A stretch of DNA of 64,000 nt from Albula goreensis (GCA_022829145.1 CM040741.1:54680180-54744179); one strand, 5' to 3'; shown: positions 29,955 to 42,674, counted from the first letter of the stretch. Numbers and translations: made by a program. Notes: generated by a model from the letters alone, not told the origin.

Positions 29955-32924
29955 CTGACAATGTAATATGATTGTTTCTTAGAGGTTCCCTCCTCTACTT
30001 TTCAAATAAAAATAAAAAAATATTCAAAATAAAAACTATTGTAAAATGAGAGATTTATTACAGAGATAACTATAATTCATTTCAATGTCTGTCAGCATCA
30101 GGATCTAAGAATTCATCAGTTCTTTTTTGACCAATATGTCCAACATGTAAAGGTTTAAAGTTTTAAAAATTTTAATTTATTTACAAAATATTGTTTATTT
30201 AAGAAAAAAAAACTTCATAAATTTAGCATAGTTTATGAAACATTCAAGTAATGGCACATTTACTAATTGTTTAAAACTACAATACAATTTACTAAATGTT
30301 TACTAAACAATGACATTTCGACAATAATGATTATTTATTTTTCTTGAATTTTTATATGGCATATTTCTGCTTGTTTTTCAAAGCCTTATAAATGTTGATA
30401 AAAAGTTAAATTGCAGGGACTGTATGAGGGATTAACTGTGATTTTTGTCATTAGAGGTGCAGGGAACTCCATGGTACAATAAATGCATTGTTCCATTCAA
30501 TGCCTTAAGTGAGAGTCTGAAGTCCTCCAGGAACTGCTGCAGTGACTTGTCAAATGCCCCGATGCCCAAATTACATGGCCAGCACCATGTCACTACTTGA
30601 CAACAATTTTCAGCATTTTGCCACCATTAGGTGCAGGGGATAGGAAGTCTTAGGAGTGACCGAACTCAAAAAGCACAGTGGCCCAAATTCACTGAGCATT
30701 TGCTTTAACTTTGACTCAGCTTAGTTAAAGAGTTACATGTGCACACTCTCACACTGGTCATCACACATTTATATATTGTTTGTGTTCGCTATTACACAGG
30801 TCTTTGAATTAATAAATCATTAAAAAAAAACAATATCAATGTCTCCCAACCCTGCTCTCCCCTTGTGGAGCACATAATGCTCTCTAATGAGTACATTCTA
30901 AAGGGCACAAGCATAGGAAACTACCATTCATGATCACTGAACTGTTTGCCTAATGAGGGTGGTATTCACCATACCACACAACACACACGACTGAAATCTG
31001 CCCATGTTGCGTTTCGTGTCACCTAAAAATCTGACAGGAGCTCGACCTGTCCCACTGTGATCCACAGAGCAGAGCCAGAGCTGTCAGTGGAAGCATGTTG
31101 TTGCCCTGTGACCCCTCACTGTGCCCACCGGCTCCTAACAGTGCCAGGCCTCAGTTAATTGGAAACAGTGTCATTAAGTGGGCACTGCCCTTTTTATTTA
31201 TCCTGAATCCTGTCATCATTTTGACAGGTAAAGGGTACAAATGACCTCCAGTATAAATAACTGGCCCCATGTTGTGCATTTTTCATCAAACTACAGTCCA
31301 TTATTTCATGAAGGTTATCATCAGCCATGATGTAATGACTCAGGCCAGGATTCAATCATACATACTGAGAGCCCTGTTTACACCCAGCATTAAGTGGCAG
31401 TTGTACTGCACAAGATAATTTAATAGTTTCAGATTAAAACAGTCATTATTTTTCCATGATGTACTGATATCAAATCAGCTTGTGTCCACATTGACACACT
31501 ATGGACAGCATCCTATTTCATAGGACCAAAGGTGGAGTCCCACTTATTGCTATTTATCATTAAATGGAGATGCCTGATCCTGGATACTGATTGGACTGTA
31601 CAACATTCCAGCCATAATGAAATCCATGATATAATAACTGCTACACGACACCTGATCATCTTCATGTGTATATAACCAATGTGCACCTTAAACTAGAGAT
31701 TGGGGTGCTGACAATGGCCAACATTATATCTGAATGAAGTAACTACTGGGTAACATTAGTGTTGGCTAGATATGAGAATAGTCACATTTTTGCATACATA
31801 GACAAATGCACCACTTGAACTAAAAGCTTAATAGTTGTAACATGATAGGCTACCTTTATCTGAAACAGTTTAAAGTGCCTGAAGCTGGAAAGTTCACAAG
31901 TTGGCTGTTTTAGAAAGTTACTTACATTTTAAGTTATCTTGTCCTCCATCTTCCTGAATACTATATGGTTGCCTTGGTAACCTTCCTCCACCGCAGTTAT
32001 ATCCTCTGCTCTGTGATGCATACATAAGCTTACTGCTGTATGTTACTGAACATATTTGAATTTTCTGTCTGTCCCAAATTAATTTTTAAATATACAAAAT
32101 AAAGATTTACAGAATGTTTCTACTTACACCAAATTACAGCCTGGATCATAAGATTTGATTGGTTGTATAAGCAGGTTGTAAGTGTTCACTTGTTTAGAAC
32201 AACACAGCTCTAATGTAAACAGACATGGTTTGAAAAATGGGTGCAAGTGTCTAAAGTATTAGGAATTTGGGGACGATGTTAGGACAAGTAAACTAAGACT
32301 CCTTCATTTCTAACTCCCTCTTCACACTCCTTGTTGACAGACACACATTTGGTGAATTTCTGGCCACCTTAATGACAAATCATGTCACTGTTTTGATATG
32401 CCTCTATAAAATTCATGTTAAAATGATTATTGTTATTGCATTAATCATGATACATAATAATTTGTTACAAGCTTTGCAAAGATGTTCTTTCTGTCCATTA
32501 ACTCCTGTTTAATATTCTGAGCAGTGATGAGGGGGGCAAAAGTTTAATCCCAATTTGCAAATCAGAGGAGAGCTAAATATCAGAGAAAATGAATGATTCC
32601 CAGTCCCCACAAAACATCAATAAATGCCGGTAAAGAGATGAAAGTCAGCAGAACACTGCTGCTTATCAGCCCTGGTAACACAAAGGGGCAAAATAAAAGG
32701 CCACGTTTTCAACGGAGCAAAGCAGGTGGTCTGTTCATGACCTTTAATAACATTTCCCTCCCCTGTTCAGTCCCATTACATTGTCAGTCTAATTCAGATG
32801 CAAGATGATAATTATTACAACCCCAAACAACATCCCAGTCAAGAAAATACAAGAGTCATTTATTTACGTTGATCTATAATAACTTCATGGACAGAAATTG
32901 CACACACATACACAGACACAAATG

Positions 32925-33257
32925 CAGGAGGTCCTCAGGTTACGACGGTCTTGAGTTACGTCATTTCGTGGTTACGACGCACTCCCATGAATTACTTAAA
33001 AAAGCTAGTTTCGACTTAAGCGGTTTGGTTTGTAAATACGACCACAGAAATAAAGGTAAGGAACTGTTCTCTCTTTTTTTTACTACTGTTTCATTTAATT
33101 ACTGTATTTTATATGTCCTTCCTGTGTTGTGTGTACAGTGTGAGTGACTTAAGGTGTTAATTTAGGTATAATTTAGGTATAAATTCCGACTTACGTCGAA
33201 AATCGGCTTACGACACATTGTAGGAATGGAACTCATTCGTGAGTCGAGGACCCCCTG
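32925..33257. mobile_element. pogo/Tigger-like MITE (non-autonomous DNA transposon)
   Basis: The left end CAGGAGGTCCTCAGGTTACG and, on the opposite strand, the right end CAGGGGGTCCTCGACTCACG form imperfect terminal inverted repeats. The right end is followed by TA, and the left by TG, consistent with a mutated TA target duplication. The subterminal sequence (GTTACGACG, TACGTC, GGTTACGACGC / CGACTTACG, CGGCTTACGAC) is rich in CGA/TACG words, typical of this vertebrate-wide family. At 333 bp it has no transposase. A 92-codon open frame overlapping it (32869-33147) is a chance product. TcMar-Tigger is the best guess; the superfamily call is inference. Confidence 0.65.
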
Positions 33258-33439
33258 TACATACATAGATTGCACAGCTTCATCAGTCTCAAGTTAGAGA
33301 GCAGTCAAGGATAGAAAAACAAGCTTATGGGTCTGTAAATTCTACAAGGCCTTTGAAAGATGTTCCACTCTGGGCTTGAAGAATACAGAACCTTATCATT
33401 TTTCAGCATTCTAGGGGGACTTTTTGTGCCTGTATGTGA

Positions 33440-33706
33440 AACAGCATCCCATGTGTGAGTAAGTGTTCTATCATCACTGTTCTAGTATTAGTGTGTGAGA
33501 CATTGTTGTAGTCTAACTTAGTCTCACTTAGAGACTACTGTGAGACGGTTATTCTAGTGAGTGTGAGACGCTGTCCTAATGTCAGAATACAATAAAGTTC
33601 TCCATTCCCAGTTTGTGAAACAGTGCTCTAGCATCAGTTTGTGAGACAATGCTAAAGCATCAGTGTGTGAGACAGTGTTCTAGTGTCTGTTTGTGAGACA
33701 GAGACA
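33440..33706. repeat. 26-bp minisatellite with decayed flank
   Basis: From 33611 there are three consecutive 26-bp units of the form GTKTGTGARACARTGYTMWAG plus a CATCA or TGTCT spacer, then a partial fourth unit. Related words (AGTGTGTGAGACATTG, GAGTGTGAGACGCTGTC) occur in looser spacing back to about 33440, so the array was once longer. Confidence 0.85.
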
Positions 33707-35319
33707 TACTGTATCCTGATTTTCACATACAGTTTCTATAACTCCTACAGCACCACCTCTTCTTACATCTAGCCATCCCTGTTGCTCTTGGGTAGCAGTG
33801 TTATAGCTGCAATAATATCCCTCCTCCCCTTCTCCTCCCTTGCCTCCTCTTTTCCACTCTGTTCCTTCACTCTTTCCTTGCCCTGATTTACAATAACAGG
33901 ATTGCTGCCAGCCTGGAAAAAGCTGTTACTCTTTCTTCTCCTCTTTTCTGCTGAAATGAATACCTCACACCCCATATTAAAGCAAACTGATGAAATACGA
34001 CCGGCTGTGGTTTAGTATGTACTTCAAACTTATTTTACGCACAAAGGGGGTGTTTAAAGAGATGGGGATGGAGAGGTTTTGTGTTGGGGAGACTAGGAGA
34101 AGGCTTGATGTGAGCATTAATGTGTCAGGACAGCTGTAATGTGAAGCTGTAAATCTTTGCCTCAGGAGTCAGGAATCATCAGGAAGGATGCAAGGCATAC
34201 AGTAGGAGGGAATAAACAGAACAAGGTCGCTGGCGTCTCAGTAAGGACATCTAACAGCATGACTAGCCAATACAGTAAGCTAATGAACAAGGCTGCTGAA
34301 TCTCAGCCTCGGGGCAGGGAACACAAGCCTGCCTCATGTCTCAACTGGATCCTATTTTACACTTTATTTTATCATTTCAAAATGAACCTTTAGCCACTCT
34401 TTCATAAGGTTTAATAATGCTTTGAAATGCGGATGAAAAATAAATAATGTGATGAAAATAAACTGTGGCTGTCTGGCACCTTTCTCTCACCCACACATAT
34501 ATACACCTTTTTTCCACAAGACCTGAAATTTGGCCATTTGGTTGTAGTCTGGGACACAAATTCTCGTATGCATTTTCCAACTCCCCAACGTCTGTAGTTG
34601 AGGTTAACATGTGATAGCTCATTCAGTTTGGCAGCCCTTTTTAATAATATGTTCTTTACATGGCCCTCCTCATACTATTCTTGAAGGTTTCGAAATACAA
34701 TGTTGTCTGCATTCTAGAAAAATTCCAAAACACCTATATATATACATACCTTTCATTTGGGGTAAAACAGTAAAATTACATTTTAACAAGCAAGCTCCTT
34801 TTGATGTATTGATTGATTGGTTTTTCTTGTCATAGCAGCACAAACATGGATTTAAGTGCTTAGCTTTGTTGACATTGAAAAAAATGTACTTGTGTTGGGA
34901 TATAAATATTGCTTACCCTCAATATTTTGTGTAAACTGTTCATATTATTAGAGTACAGACCTCATGCTCCCTGCAGAAAACACACTCAGCTTAAGATATT
35001 CCACAAACCACAATTCTAAACATTTTTTGTAATTTTGCCAAATAAACATATTTTGTATCTTTTATTGAATACTTATATTGTGTTTTTCCCTGACAGCACA
35101 GTTTAAGCCATGTATCTACAAATGTAGCTATTATTTAAATATCCTATAAGGAAATGGCAAATGTCAATACTTGTTTGTACTCTTACAGCATAAGCAATGT
35201 CATTGTCACACACCATCATCCTTGTCATTCTCATCATCGGCTTGCTGTCCCTTGCAATTGTTTTCTTGTATCTGGCAGTCTTCATGAAAGCACATGTCAG
35301 TACAGCAGAGCCCTTTTTG

Positions 35320-35517
35320 AGTGCAGGAGCAGTCTGACAGTTGACAGGACGATTTACACCTCTATGACTTACATATTAATACACCATTCATCTATACTGC
35401 TGGATATTCACTGACACAATTCAGGTTAAGTACATTGCTCATTGCCCCTACCTGGAATCAAACCTGCAATGCCTTGAGGTATAGGTCCAGCTGTCCCATC
35501 ATTATACTATACTGCAG
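35320..35517 (-). mobile_element. tRNA-derived SINE with L2-type 3' domain, decayed
   Basis: On the minus strand the element starts CTGCAGTATAGTATAATG at 35517. It has a pol III B-box-like GGTTTGATTCC (35454-35464 on plus; consensus GGTTCGANTCC), then the conserved body GTACTTAACCTGAATTG, then ATATCCAGC. Its 3' part (about 35320-35360) aligns loosely with the GTCGCTCTGGATAAGAGCGT tail but has lost the hairpin. This is the common teleost V-SINE-like plan: tRNA head, conserved core, L2-compatible tail. The loss of hairpin and B-box mutation imply an old, inactive copy. Confidence 0.75.
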
Positions 35518-35830
35518 TTTGCCAACCTGGCCTCTCGCTGAGTTTAAAATCTCTTTTCAAAGAGTGGTTTGGCCAAGGAGGGCAGCATATTTACATAACA
35601 TAAAAGCATATAAAATTTTCAAAAATTACAAGCATAAAGTGTAAAAGTTGAAAACATTTGGAATTGCGAGTAAATTCTGTTTCCAAACTCTTGACAGTAG
35701 CTTTAAATTCACTGAGAGTGACCAAGTCCTGAAGTTTTAGTTCTTTCTGCAGGCTATTCCAGGCAGAGGGTGCAGAATACATAAAGACCTCCTTGCCAAA
35801 CCCTTAGGAAAAGCCATACACAGAAAGTCT
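35518..35830 (-). pseudogene. LINE 3' end: C-terminus of reverse transcriptase ORF plus 3' UTR
   Basis: On the minus strand a reading frame below 35803 gives FGKEVFMYSAPSAWNSLQ followed by KELKLQDLVTLSEFKATVKS. This is the (A)APSAWNxLQxxLKLxxLVxLxxFK ending of the ORF2 protein of fish non-LTR retrotransposons. The downstream 3' UTR (TTGGCCA, then GAAAAGAGATTTTAAACTC and CCAGGTTGGCAAA) matches the usual tail of that family. A stop (minus-strand TAA at 35804-35806) interrupts the frame upstream, so it is a 5'-truncated dead copy. The clade (L2-, Rex- or CR1-like) cannot be fixed from this much sequence. It abuts the SINE at 35517. Confidence 0.65.
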
Positions 35831-36259
35831 TGAGACTGTAACTTAAGTGCCTCTGCATTACATAATCTAAGACAAGGGTGGAGGTGGTGGTAAATTCACA
35901 CTTCAATACTTAAAATATCATTATTGCTGCCGAATCACAATTCGTACATACTTCTGGGTGATGAGCAACATATCAAAAGAATTTTTCTCCCCAATTAGAG
36001 ACAGAGAAAGTGTCTGGGTTTGTTGTTACATCACACATTACAACACTTGTGAACTGGACTTGTTAAGAGGAAAAATATTTGATGGCTGGGTTATTGGAAA
36101 CTGAAGACGGATGGGCTGTTGAGTGGAGGAAACAGGTTAATGAGAGATACAGTAGATGAGCCGTGCTCAATTGCAGGAGAAACCTGCTCCTTCACCCCTC
36201 CCTTTCACTGCCAAAATAGGTCAACCTGAAATAATGGAAGGGCTGTTTCTGCCAGGACA

Positions 36260-36389
36260 CAGCTTTGCCATTATTGCACCAGCTCTGCCATTGCATCATT
36301 GAGCTGGCTGTTACACACCCAGCTGTCCAATTAAACCCCCAGCTCTGCAATTACAACACCATCCCTCACAATAAACCTGCAGCTCCACC
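36260..36389. repeat. 20-bp minisatellite, six and a half units
   Basis: Units start at 36260, 36280, 36300, 36320, 36340, 36360 and 36380 with an exact 20-bp period. Examples are CAGCTTTGCCATTATTGCAC, CAGCTCTGCCATTGCATCAT and CAGCTCTGCAATTACAACAC. Units differ at up to half of their bases but have no indels. Confidence 0.85.
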
Positions 36390-38955
36390 AGGTATTATCT
36401 ATATTTGCTATAATTGGTCTAAAATTTAAAAGATATTTTAACTAAACAACCAAATAGAATGCCATCTAAACAATGTGAGTAGACTTATATTTTCCAATAA
36501 AGTGCCATGAATTTGACGGAGCAGTACCAAATTATGGTAGCATAATTGAAAAACCATGCGATACAGATTCAAATTTGTAATGTCTAAGCCACCTGTTGCA
36601 GTGTGGAAAGTTTTATTGTACCTTGTTTCTTATTCCAGGCGTACTTTTTTAATGTAATTGAATGCAGTTCATTCAGAATAGAGAGCCATTATTAGAAATA
36701 GAAAGTTGACCCTGGGAAAAGCATTCATGTTATAACAGAAATTCTTGCTTGTGAGAAGGAAGGAGGTAGCAGCCATTTGTTAATATAAATAAGATAGAAA
36801 AAGGATTATAAGTAGCACAGATACATGCTCAGAGGGCATGAAGCAGATGTTCCTTAGTTTCTCATGTAGCCTGACCACAAGCTGAAGGTGTTTAGGCTGT
36901 TTTTTTTTAATTCTGCCATTGGAAATGCATAACTTTTATGGCATCCCTTTATAAAACTTTATTCACAGATGACCTTTTCAAACAATACATCTTGAATAGT
37001 AGAGTCTTTCTGCATGAAGTTCCATGGGCCTGATATTTTGAATATTTGCAGAGCAACATAAGAAATTAAGCTCCAGCCTCATCAAACAATACTATATATG
37101 CATATAATGATGTTAATTAATAATGAATATGCCTTGCCGACTCTCTCCTTTTTTGAGAAAGCCAAATTAGTATTTTTTCCCTTATCGCGGAGTGGAATGG
37201 TTAGAAATGTAGTTTATCAACTGTGTGGGACTAAGTAGCAGTAATGCTGTGTGAAAAACACACACAATAACAAATAAATAAAAACTTCATAAAAATGTGG
37301 TTCCAAACAAAATGTGGTCACATAGATATTCTTAATTGTCTTACATAATACATCACATAACATATCACCCAATTAGATATTTCCATAATTTTTGATACCT
37401 TAATAATCCAATTGTTTCATATTTTCATAAGTTCTTCAGGGGAGAACGTCTTTCGATCATCACATGACAGATTGCACTGTATAGATACAACTAGACATTC
37501 ACATGGTGCTTTATCTCAGTTGCATCACTGTAAATGTACAATGCTTATCCTATAAATGTTTTCGGCATAGTGGTCCATTCAGACTGCTCTAATGCAGTAC
37601 GAGGCTTACCTCAGCATGGCACCATCAGTGACAAAGGAGTATTAGAATCCTCTCTCCTACCTGCTGGCTGGGCATCTGCTTCTATTGAGACAGACACTTC
37701 ATTTGGCATTTTTTCCCATTCAGTTCCCCTCAATACATTAATTAGTGTTCTAAACACTGCCTAGTAAATGATGTGTCCAGAGTTTGTTAGCCTTTGAGAT
37801 CTGACTTCTTCTCCATCAACCACAAGATAATATATACTCACTTGATGCTGCTAAATCACAAAAGACCTGAGTTAGGGGTTTCTCCCTGTCTCATTAAAAG
37901 TTTCCTCCGGGAGGCATGAACTGGGTATATTCTCATCAGACTAACTGGGGATGAGGGTAAAAAAAAAAAAAAGCAGAATGAACCAGAGAAGAATCCCAAA
38001 CCACACAGATGAATAGGGGACTGTTTCTCACAGCTGCGAGTTACACTACAGAGCGAAGCAGCTGCCACCATTCTAGTGGAGTAAGCAGCCTGAGGCTATA
38101 GAACCAGGAGCAAGGATACGCACCCTGCACTCAAACAGGAGACTCACTGAGGTGACAAGCTCAGCTGCTTCACTCACTGTCAACTTAATCTAAATATTCT
38201 ACTCTGTGTGCTTATCTCAGTTTCTCTGTACCTTTGCAAAAGCAAAGATAATAAGAGAAGATACAGCATGTTGTTGTCAGTTTTGTGATTTGTTATGTGG
38301 CTTCTTTCCCAACCCATTACTTTCCAACAAGCCTGTATGTCAAAGAGGAATGAGAAGATTGTGGTTTTCTGTTCAAAATATGCCTTTATCACCAGGTCTT
38401 TGAAATGCAAGTGAATCTGGCATGGAAAAAGAAAAAAAAGTTTTTTGTCCATTTTTGTTTTGCTCAAATATGAATATTGTAATTAGGTTTTCAATTACAA
38501 TCACCTCCTGCTACCTGTCAGAAAAGATATTCCATAATACTCTGATAAAACCGACAGCTGCAGCAAACTTCGTAGAGAGGATGAAAAGATTTCCTTTATA
38601 CATCACCTCAGCATTCGATATCCAAATATTTGACTTTGCCTGTGATCTGCAACCCTTGAAGGTTTCTGTTGGGCTTTTCCGAGTGACTGATCTCTGCCTT
38701 CAAAGCAGGTATTTTAAATGTGTCTGTCAGCGTTGGCTCGCCTGCTCCACAGAGAGCGAGAGCTGTCACTAGGGACTGAGAGACACAACTATGCTGACCC
38801 CCAGTGCATTGTGGGAATGATTGTGACTGTTGTTCTGGAACCACACAGTGGGGGGCCTATATCAGGACTTTGTGCAGACATCATGAGGGCACATCATCCT
38901 GACATTTTCGACATATTTAAATGCCATTTAAAACGCAAACACAAAATGTGCAAGG

Positions 38956-38956
38956 A

Positions 38957-39016
<60 letters not shown>

Positions 39017-39040
39017 GCGCACAAACACACACACTCACCA
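38956..39040. repeat. Compound (CT)n-(CA)n microsatellite
   Basis: TCTCTCTCTC passes into about 45 bp of pure CA, then CGCGCGCACA and decayed CA. Confidence 0.95.
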
Positions 39041-39954
39041 ATACACACATTTTCAATATAACTTCATATCTATGTAAATTCAGTTGCTACTACAAAGCAA
39101 GATATGGGCCATTGAGCAGTATCTGTAAATGACAGAGAGACAGGGAGCATTTAGGAACTTCAACAGTTTGTTTGAGTAAAAGCCGTGGACATGCCAGAAC
39201 CCCCACCGACTCCCGTACCCTCCACCACCCAAACCTAAGGGACACAGACATGATTAATGTTCTGTCTGCTCCAGTTAACAGCCCAACTTCTGAATACACT
39301 GAACATTATCATAACTTTTCAGCTGTAATCACCAAGAATATTGGAAACTGAGAGAAAGATTTATGTCTGGTGCCTTATTTTACATGGCTTATCCTGTTTG
39401 TGGGTCTCTGTGTGTGTTAAATGCATACTGCATTACGAACACAAAAATTTACATATATTTACATAAAAGAGCTAAACTGGTTAAACAGTGTTATGCGTTA
39501 TTGACTATTTAATGAGATGTACAGAATGTCATTGTTACTAGTGAGGTGGTTCATGGGATAAATGTCCAGATCCTCATCATTCAACCAGGAAAAATACTAA
39601 GACATCTCATATGTACATTACTGTTAATTTGATTTTTTTGGTTCAAATGTGCCCTCCACACATTCTGATACATTCATGAGCTGGCAGTTCCATCATACCC
39701 TGAGGGTATTAAGAGTAATAAAGCACTAGAGATACAGATTTACTGCATTTGTCTTATATTCTTTCAGGACCCATTACTGTTTGTGCTGTACTTTACCCTC
39801 CTGCTGTCATCACTTCCAATGCATTACGCTGAATGAACTTCAATTTCCTCAGATGTATAATTCAACCAATACCAGTAGCAGAAGGTGGGTCCCAGAACAT
39901 ATAGATGTGTAAAATAAACAACAAACAAAGGCTCGTTCTTTTTCTCTGAGATGA

Positions 39955-40125
39955 TGAACGCGTCGAGTACACACAGCTCAAAATTGCGTGCAATAAAAAT
40001 GCAATTTCGCACAAATGCGTCTCCAGGCAGCCTTTGAGATTTCTGGGTTGCTGAGGCCTTGCTCTAATCAAGTGAGCGAAGGGTCTGCGCAGCTCCGGGG
40101 CACGATAGCTAACCACCTCGCCACT
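39955..40125. other. CpG-rich patch in AT-rich intron
   Basis: Eleven CpG dinucleotides in about 170 bp, including GAACGCGTCGAG, GGTCTGCGCAGCTCCGGGGC and ACGATAGC, against a CpG-poor background. Open frames across it on the minus strand have no homology that I recognise. On the minus strand, GAGTGGCGAGGTGGTTAGC resembles a pol III A-box, but no B-box follows, so a SINE head is possible but unproven. A small unmethylated regulatory island is the alternative. Confidence 0.5.
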
Positions 40126-42270
40126 CCCTAGGGCAACACTTTTACATTATCAGGCCTGTTCTAGAACACGAGAGAAATGAAGAGGTAAAGGGGGGAAGTA
40201 AAGAGCTGGGAAGGATAGTTCAATGACACACTGGTAAAGCCATAAACTGCTCCTTTATTATCTATAAATTGCCAGTAAAGAATTGTGATGGGTGCAATGA
40301 AATGAGATAGCATTTGAAGCAGGTTCCCATCTGAACATGAGATATGTATCTTTGTGCATGATACATTAACTTCTTTGTCAGCTGTTTATACTTAAAATTT
40401 TGCACATGACACCCAACTGATTAAATGTATGACCTTACCCTGAATTTCAGATGAGGTACCGTACTGACTCTGGTGAATGCCAATGTTGCAAATATGTCTG
40501 TCTTATTGCTCCATGGTTCCATGGTAATGCCAGTAAAGATATGTTAATTCACTAACATGCCCTTATACCAACAAGCTACTATTACTAAAAAGTCCTCTGT
40601 TTGAAGTATTACAAATCAATTGATACCATCAATTTAAACCACACACAAATCAATCTTTCTGATGTCACAATTTCAGAAAATAATATATTTCCCGAGAAAA
40701 TTATGAGATGGAGTATGTGAAAAAAAATCTGAGCAGAACTCATCTTTACTGTAAAAACAGCTGTGTGGCCAACAAATAAACTCAAAACTCCACTGTATTA
40801 TAAAGATCTTTGAATGATATGAGTATATATATGGACCTATGCTCAATATTTTCCTTTCCAAATCCACAGCTGTGTATGCCATGGATGAAATGGAAAAGAA
40901 CTAAAACAATACTGAGTCCATAAATAACTCCACATATTTGCTTACTACCAATGGAAATGCATACATGCCCACATGCATGCATAAATAACACCAGCAGCTT
41001 TAACATGGAAAGTATCAACCATTGTGTGACTCTCCATTGCCATCCAGGATACCCCTGAGGCTATACTCTTGATTAAAAAGTTAAAAAAAGAACCCATTAA
41101 GCCACATCACATGCGAAGATGAAAAGTGAGTGGGGGTGGGGGGACCTCATCTTTATCTGCTGATATCCTCATAAGGTAGAACAATGTGGTGTCTGGCACA
41201 GACACCATCGAGTTCTGAATCCATCCAGCTGACTGATGGACTGGATCTCATCATCTAGGGGTGAAACTGTCAAGATCATACTATACCCGCACATCACACA
41301 CACTAACACACACATACATACTCGCACATAGGACACATTTGTTCAAGACAGATCATCCAACCCGCACATGTGCACACACCGGTTAGATACATACCCACAA
41401 CCACACTCATAAATATACAGTGTGGGCATCTATTACTATATCCAACACATGTAATATGATGTACATAACTGCATCACAACAAAAAATGTTTCTTCTGTAA
41501 TGTCTATAATCTGTATGTTCACAGAATGTCTCGTAAGAAATTGAACTGGAATTGAAACTGTTCAATTTGGTAAATACAGTGAGCACAGTAAAATAAAAAG
41601 TAAAAAAAAACTACTGACAAAGCTGGTATATCCTTGGGATATAAATTATAAATTGATTAATAAATTATTGGTACTATTTCATCATCACAACCACTATGAA
41701 ACTTGATTTAGTCATGTCAAACAGCCACTAAGGGGAAGGCTTACACTGAAAGACTACACAATAATTTATTCATTTAATACCCTGCATGAATGGTCTGGAT
41801 TGTGCTCTGGGTGTTTGTTTTGCTCTACCCCATCCTCACTCCTTCTCCCAGTGTATTGATCCCATCATCGCTATGCACTGTGTTTGATGATGTCACTGCA
41901 AGTAGTACCAGCCACTTTTTCAGTGAAACTCATGGCACAGATTTTAGGATTATTTAAAAAATCATGAATGTAAGACTTTAATTAAGGCTGGCGACCACCT
42001 TCTGTGTCAACAACATTGTTATGGCATCAACAGCACAAGTTATTTTCTACTATCGTCTTTGCAGAATTATCCACAGCATCGCTAGCTAGCTAATTTCTTC
42101 CCCAAAATATCTGAACCTCTGACAGGCACAGCCAGTACCATAGGCTACATTTGACATTTCAGGCACGGCTGCCAGCGTTCCAACCCCTCTCATTTCTTTT
42201 TCTTTTTTTGTTTCCATACTTGTGCTTTCCATGAGATTTATGTTTTATAGTTGTGAGACAGCAGCAAAGG

Positions 42271-42288
42271 AAAAAAAAAAAAAAAAAT
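42271..42288. repeat. Poly(A) tract
   Basis: An uninterrupted A run of about 17 bases. No retrotransposed gene is recognisable in front of it. Confidence 0.85.
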
Positions 42289-42629
42289 TAAGTCTCACGG
42301 GTAAAACATGATAGCAAGCCCTGCAGTTACAGTAAGCTCTAATGTATTAAGCTCAAAGTGGTGGTATCTGTCCCTTCCCTAGAAAAACTGATGATTTTTG
42401 CTTGCCATTTCTTTGAATTAGGGGAGGTACATTAAAATATTAAGTGGGTTGTAATATCTCACTTTCAATCTCACCAGTTCTCAAAGGCATCCACATATCC
42501 TTTCCTCCCTTCGCATGACTAATTGTGTCGACCTTTCTCAACAGCCAGACTCTCTTGATTCTGCACTTTGGTGTCTCTTGGTGTCTCATTTCTCTCTTTT
42601 TTTCCTCATGCCCACACTCTTTACATAGG

Positions 42630-42674
42630 CACACACATGCACACACACACACACACACATGCACATACACACAT

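Noticed and set aside
32869-33147. Plus-strand open frame of 92 codons
   Set aside because: Lies largely within the Tigger-like MITE; its coding content is chance.
33440-36390. Spaced repeats that could suggest a CRISPR array
   Set aside because: The repeats are contiguous minisatellites without unique spacers, in a vertebrate intron.
39862-40116. Minus-strand open frame across the CpG patch, considered as an alternative first exon
   Set aside because: Starts with GTG and not ATG, lacks a signal peptide and resembles no known protein. Kept only as a CpG-rich finding.
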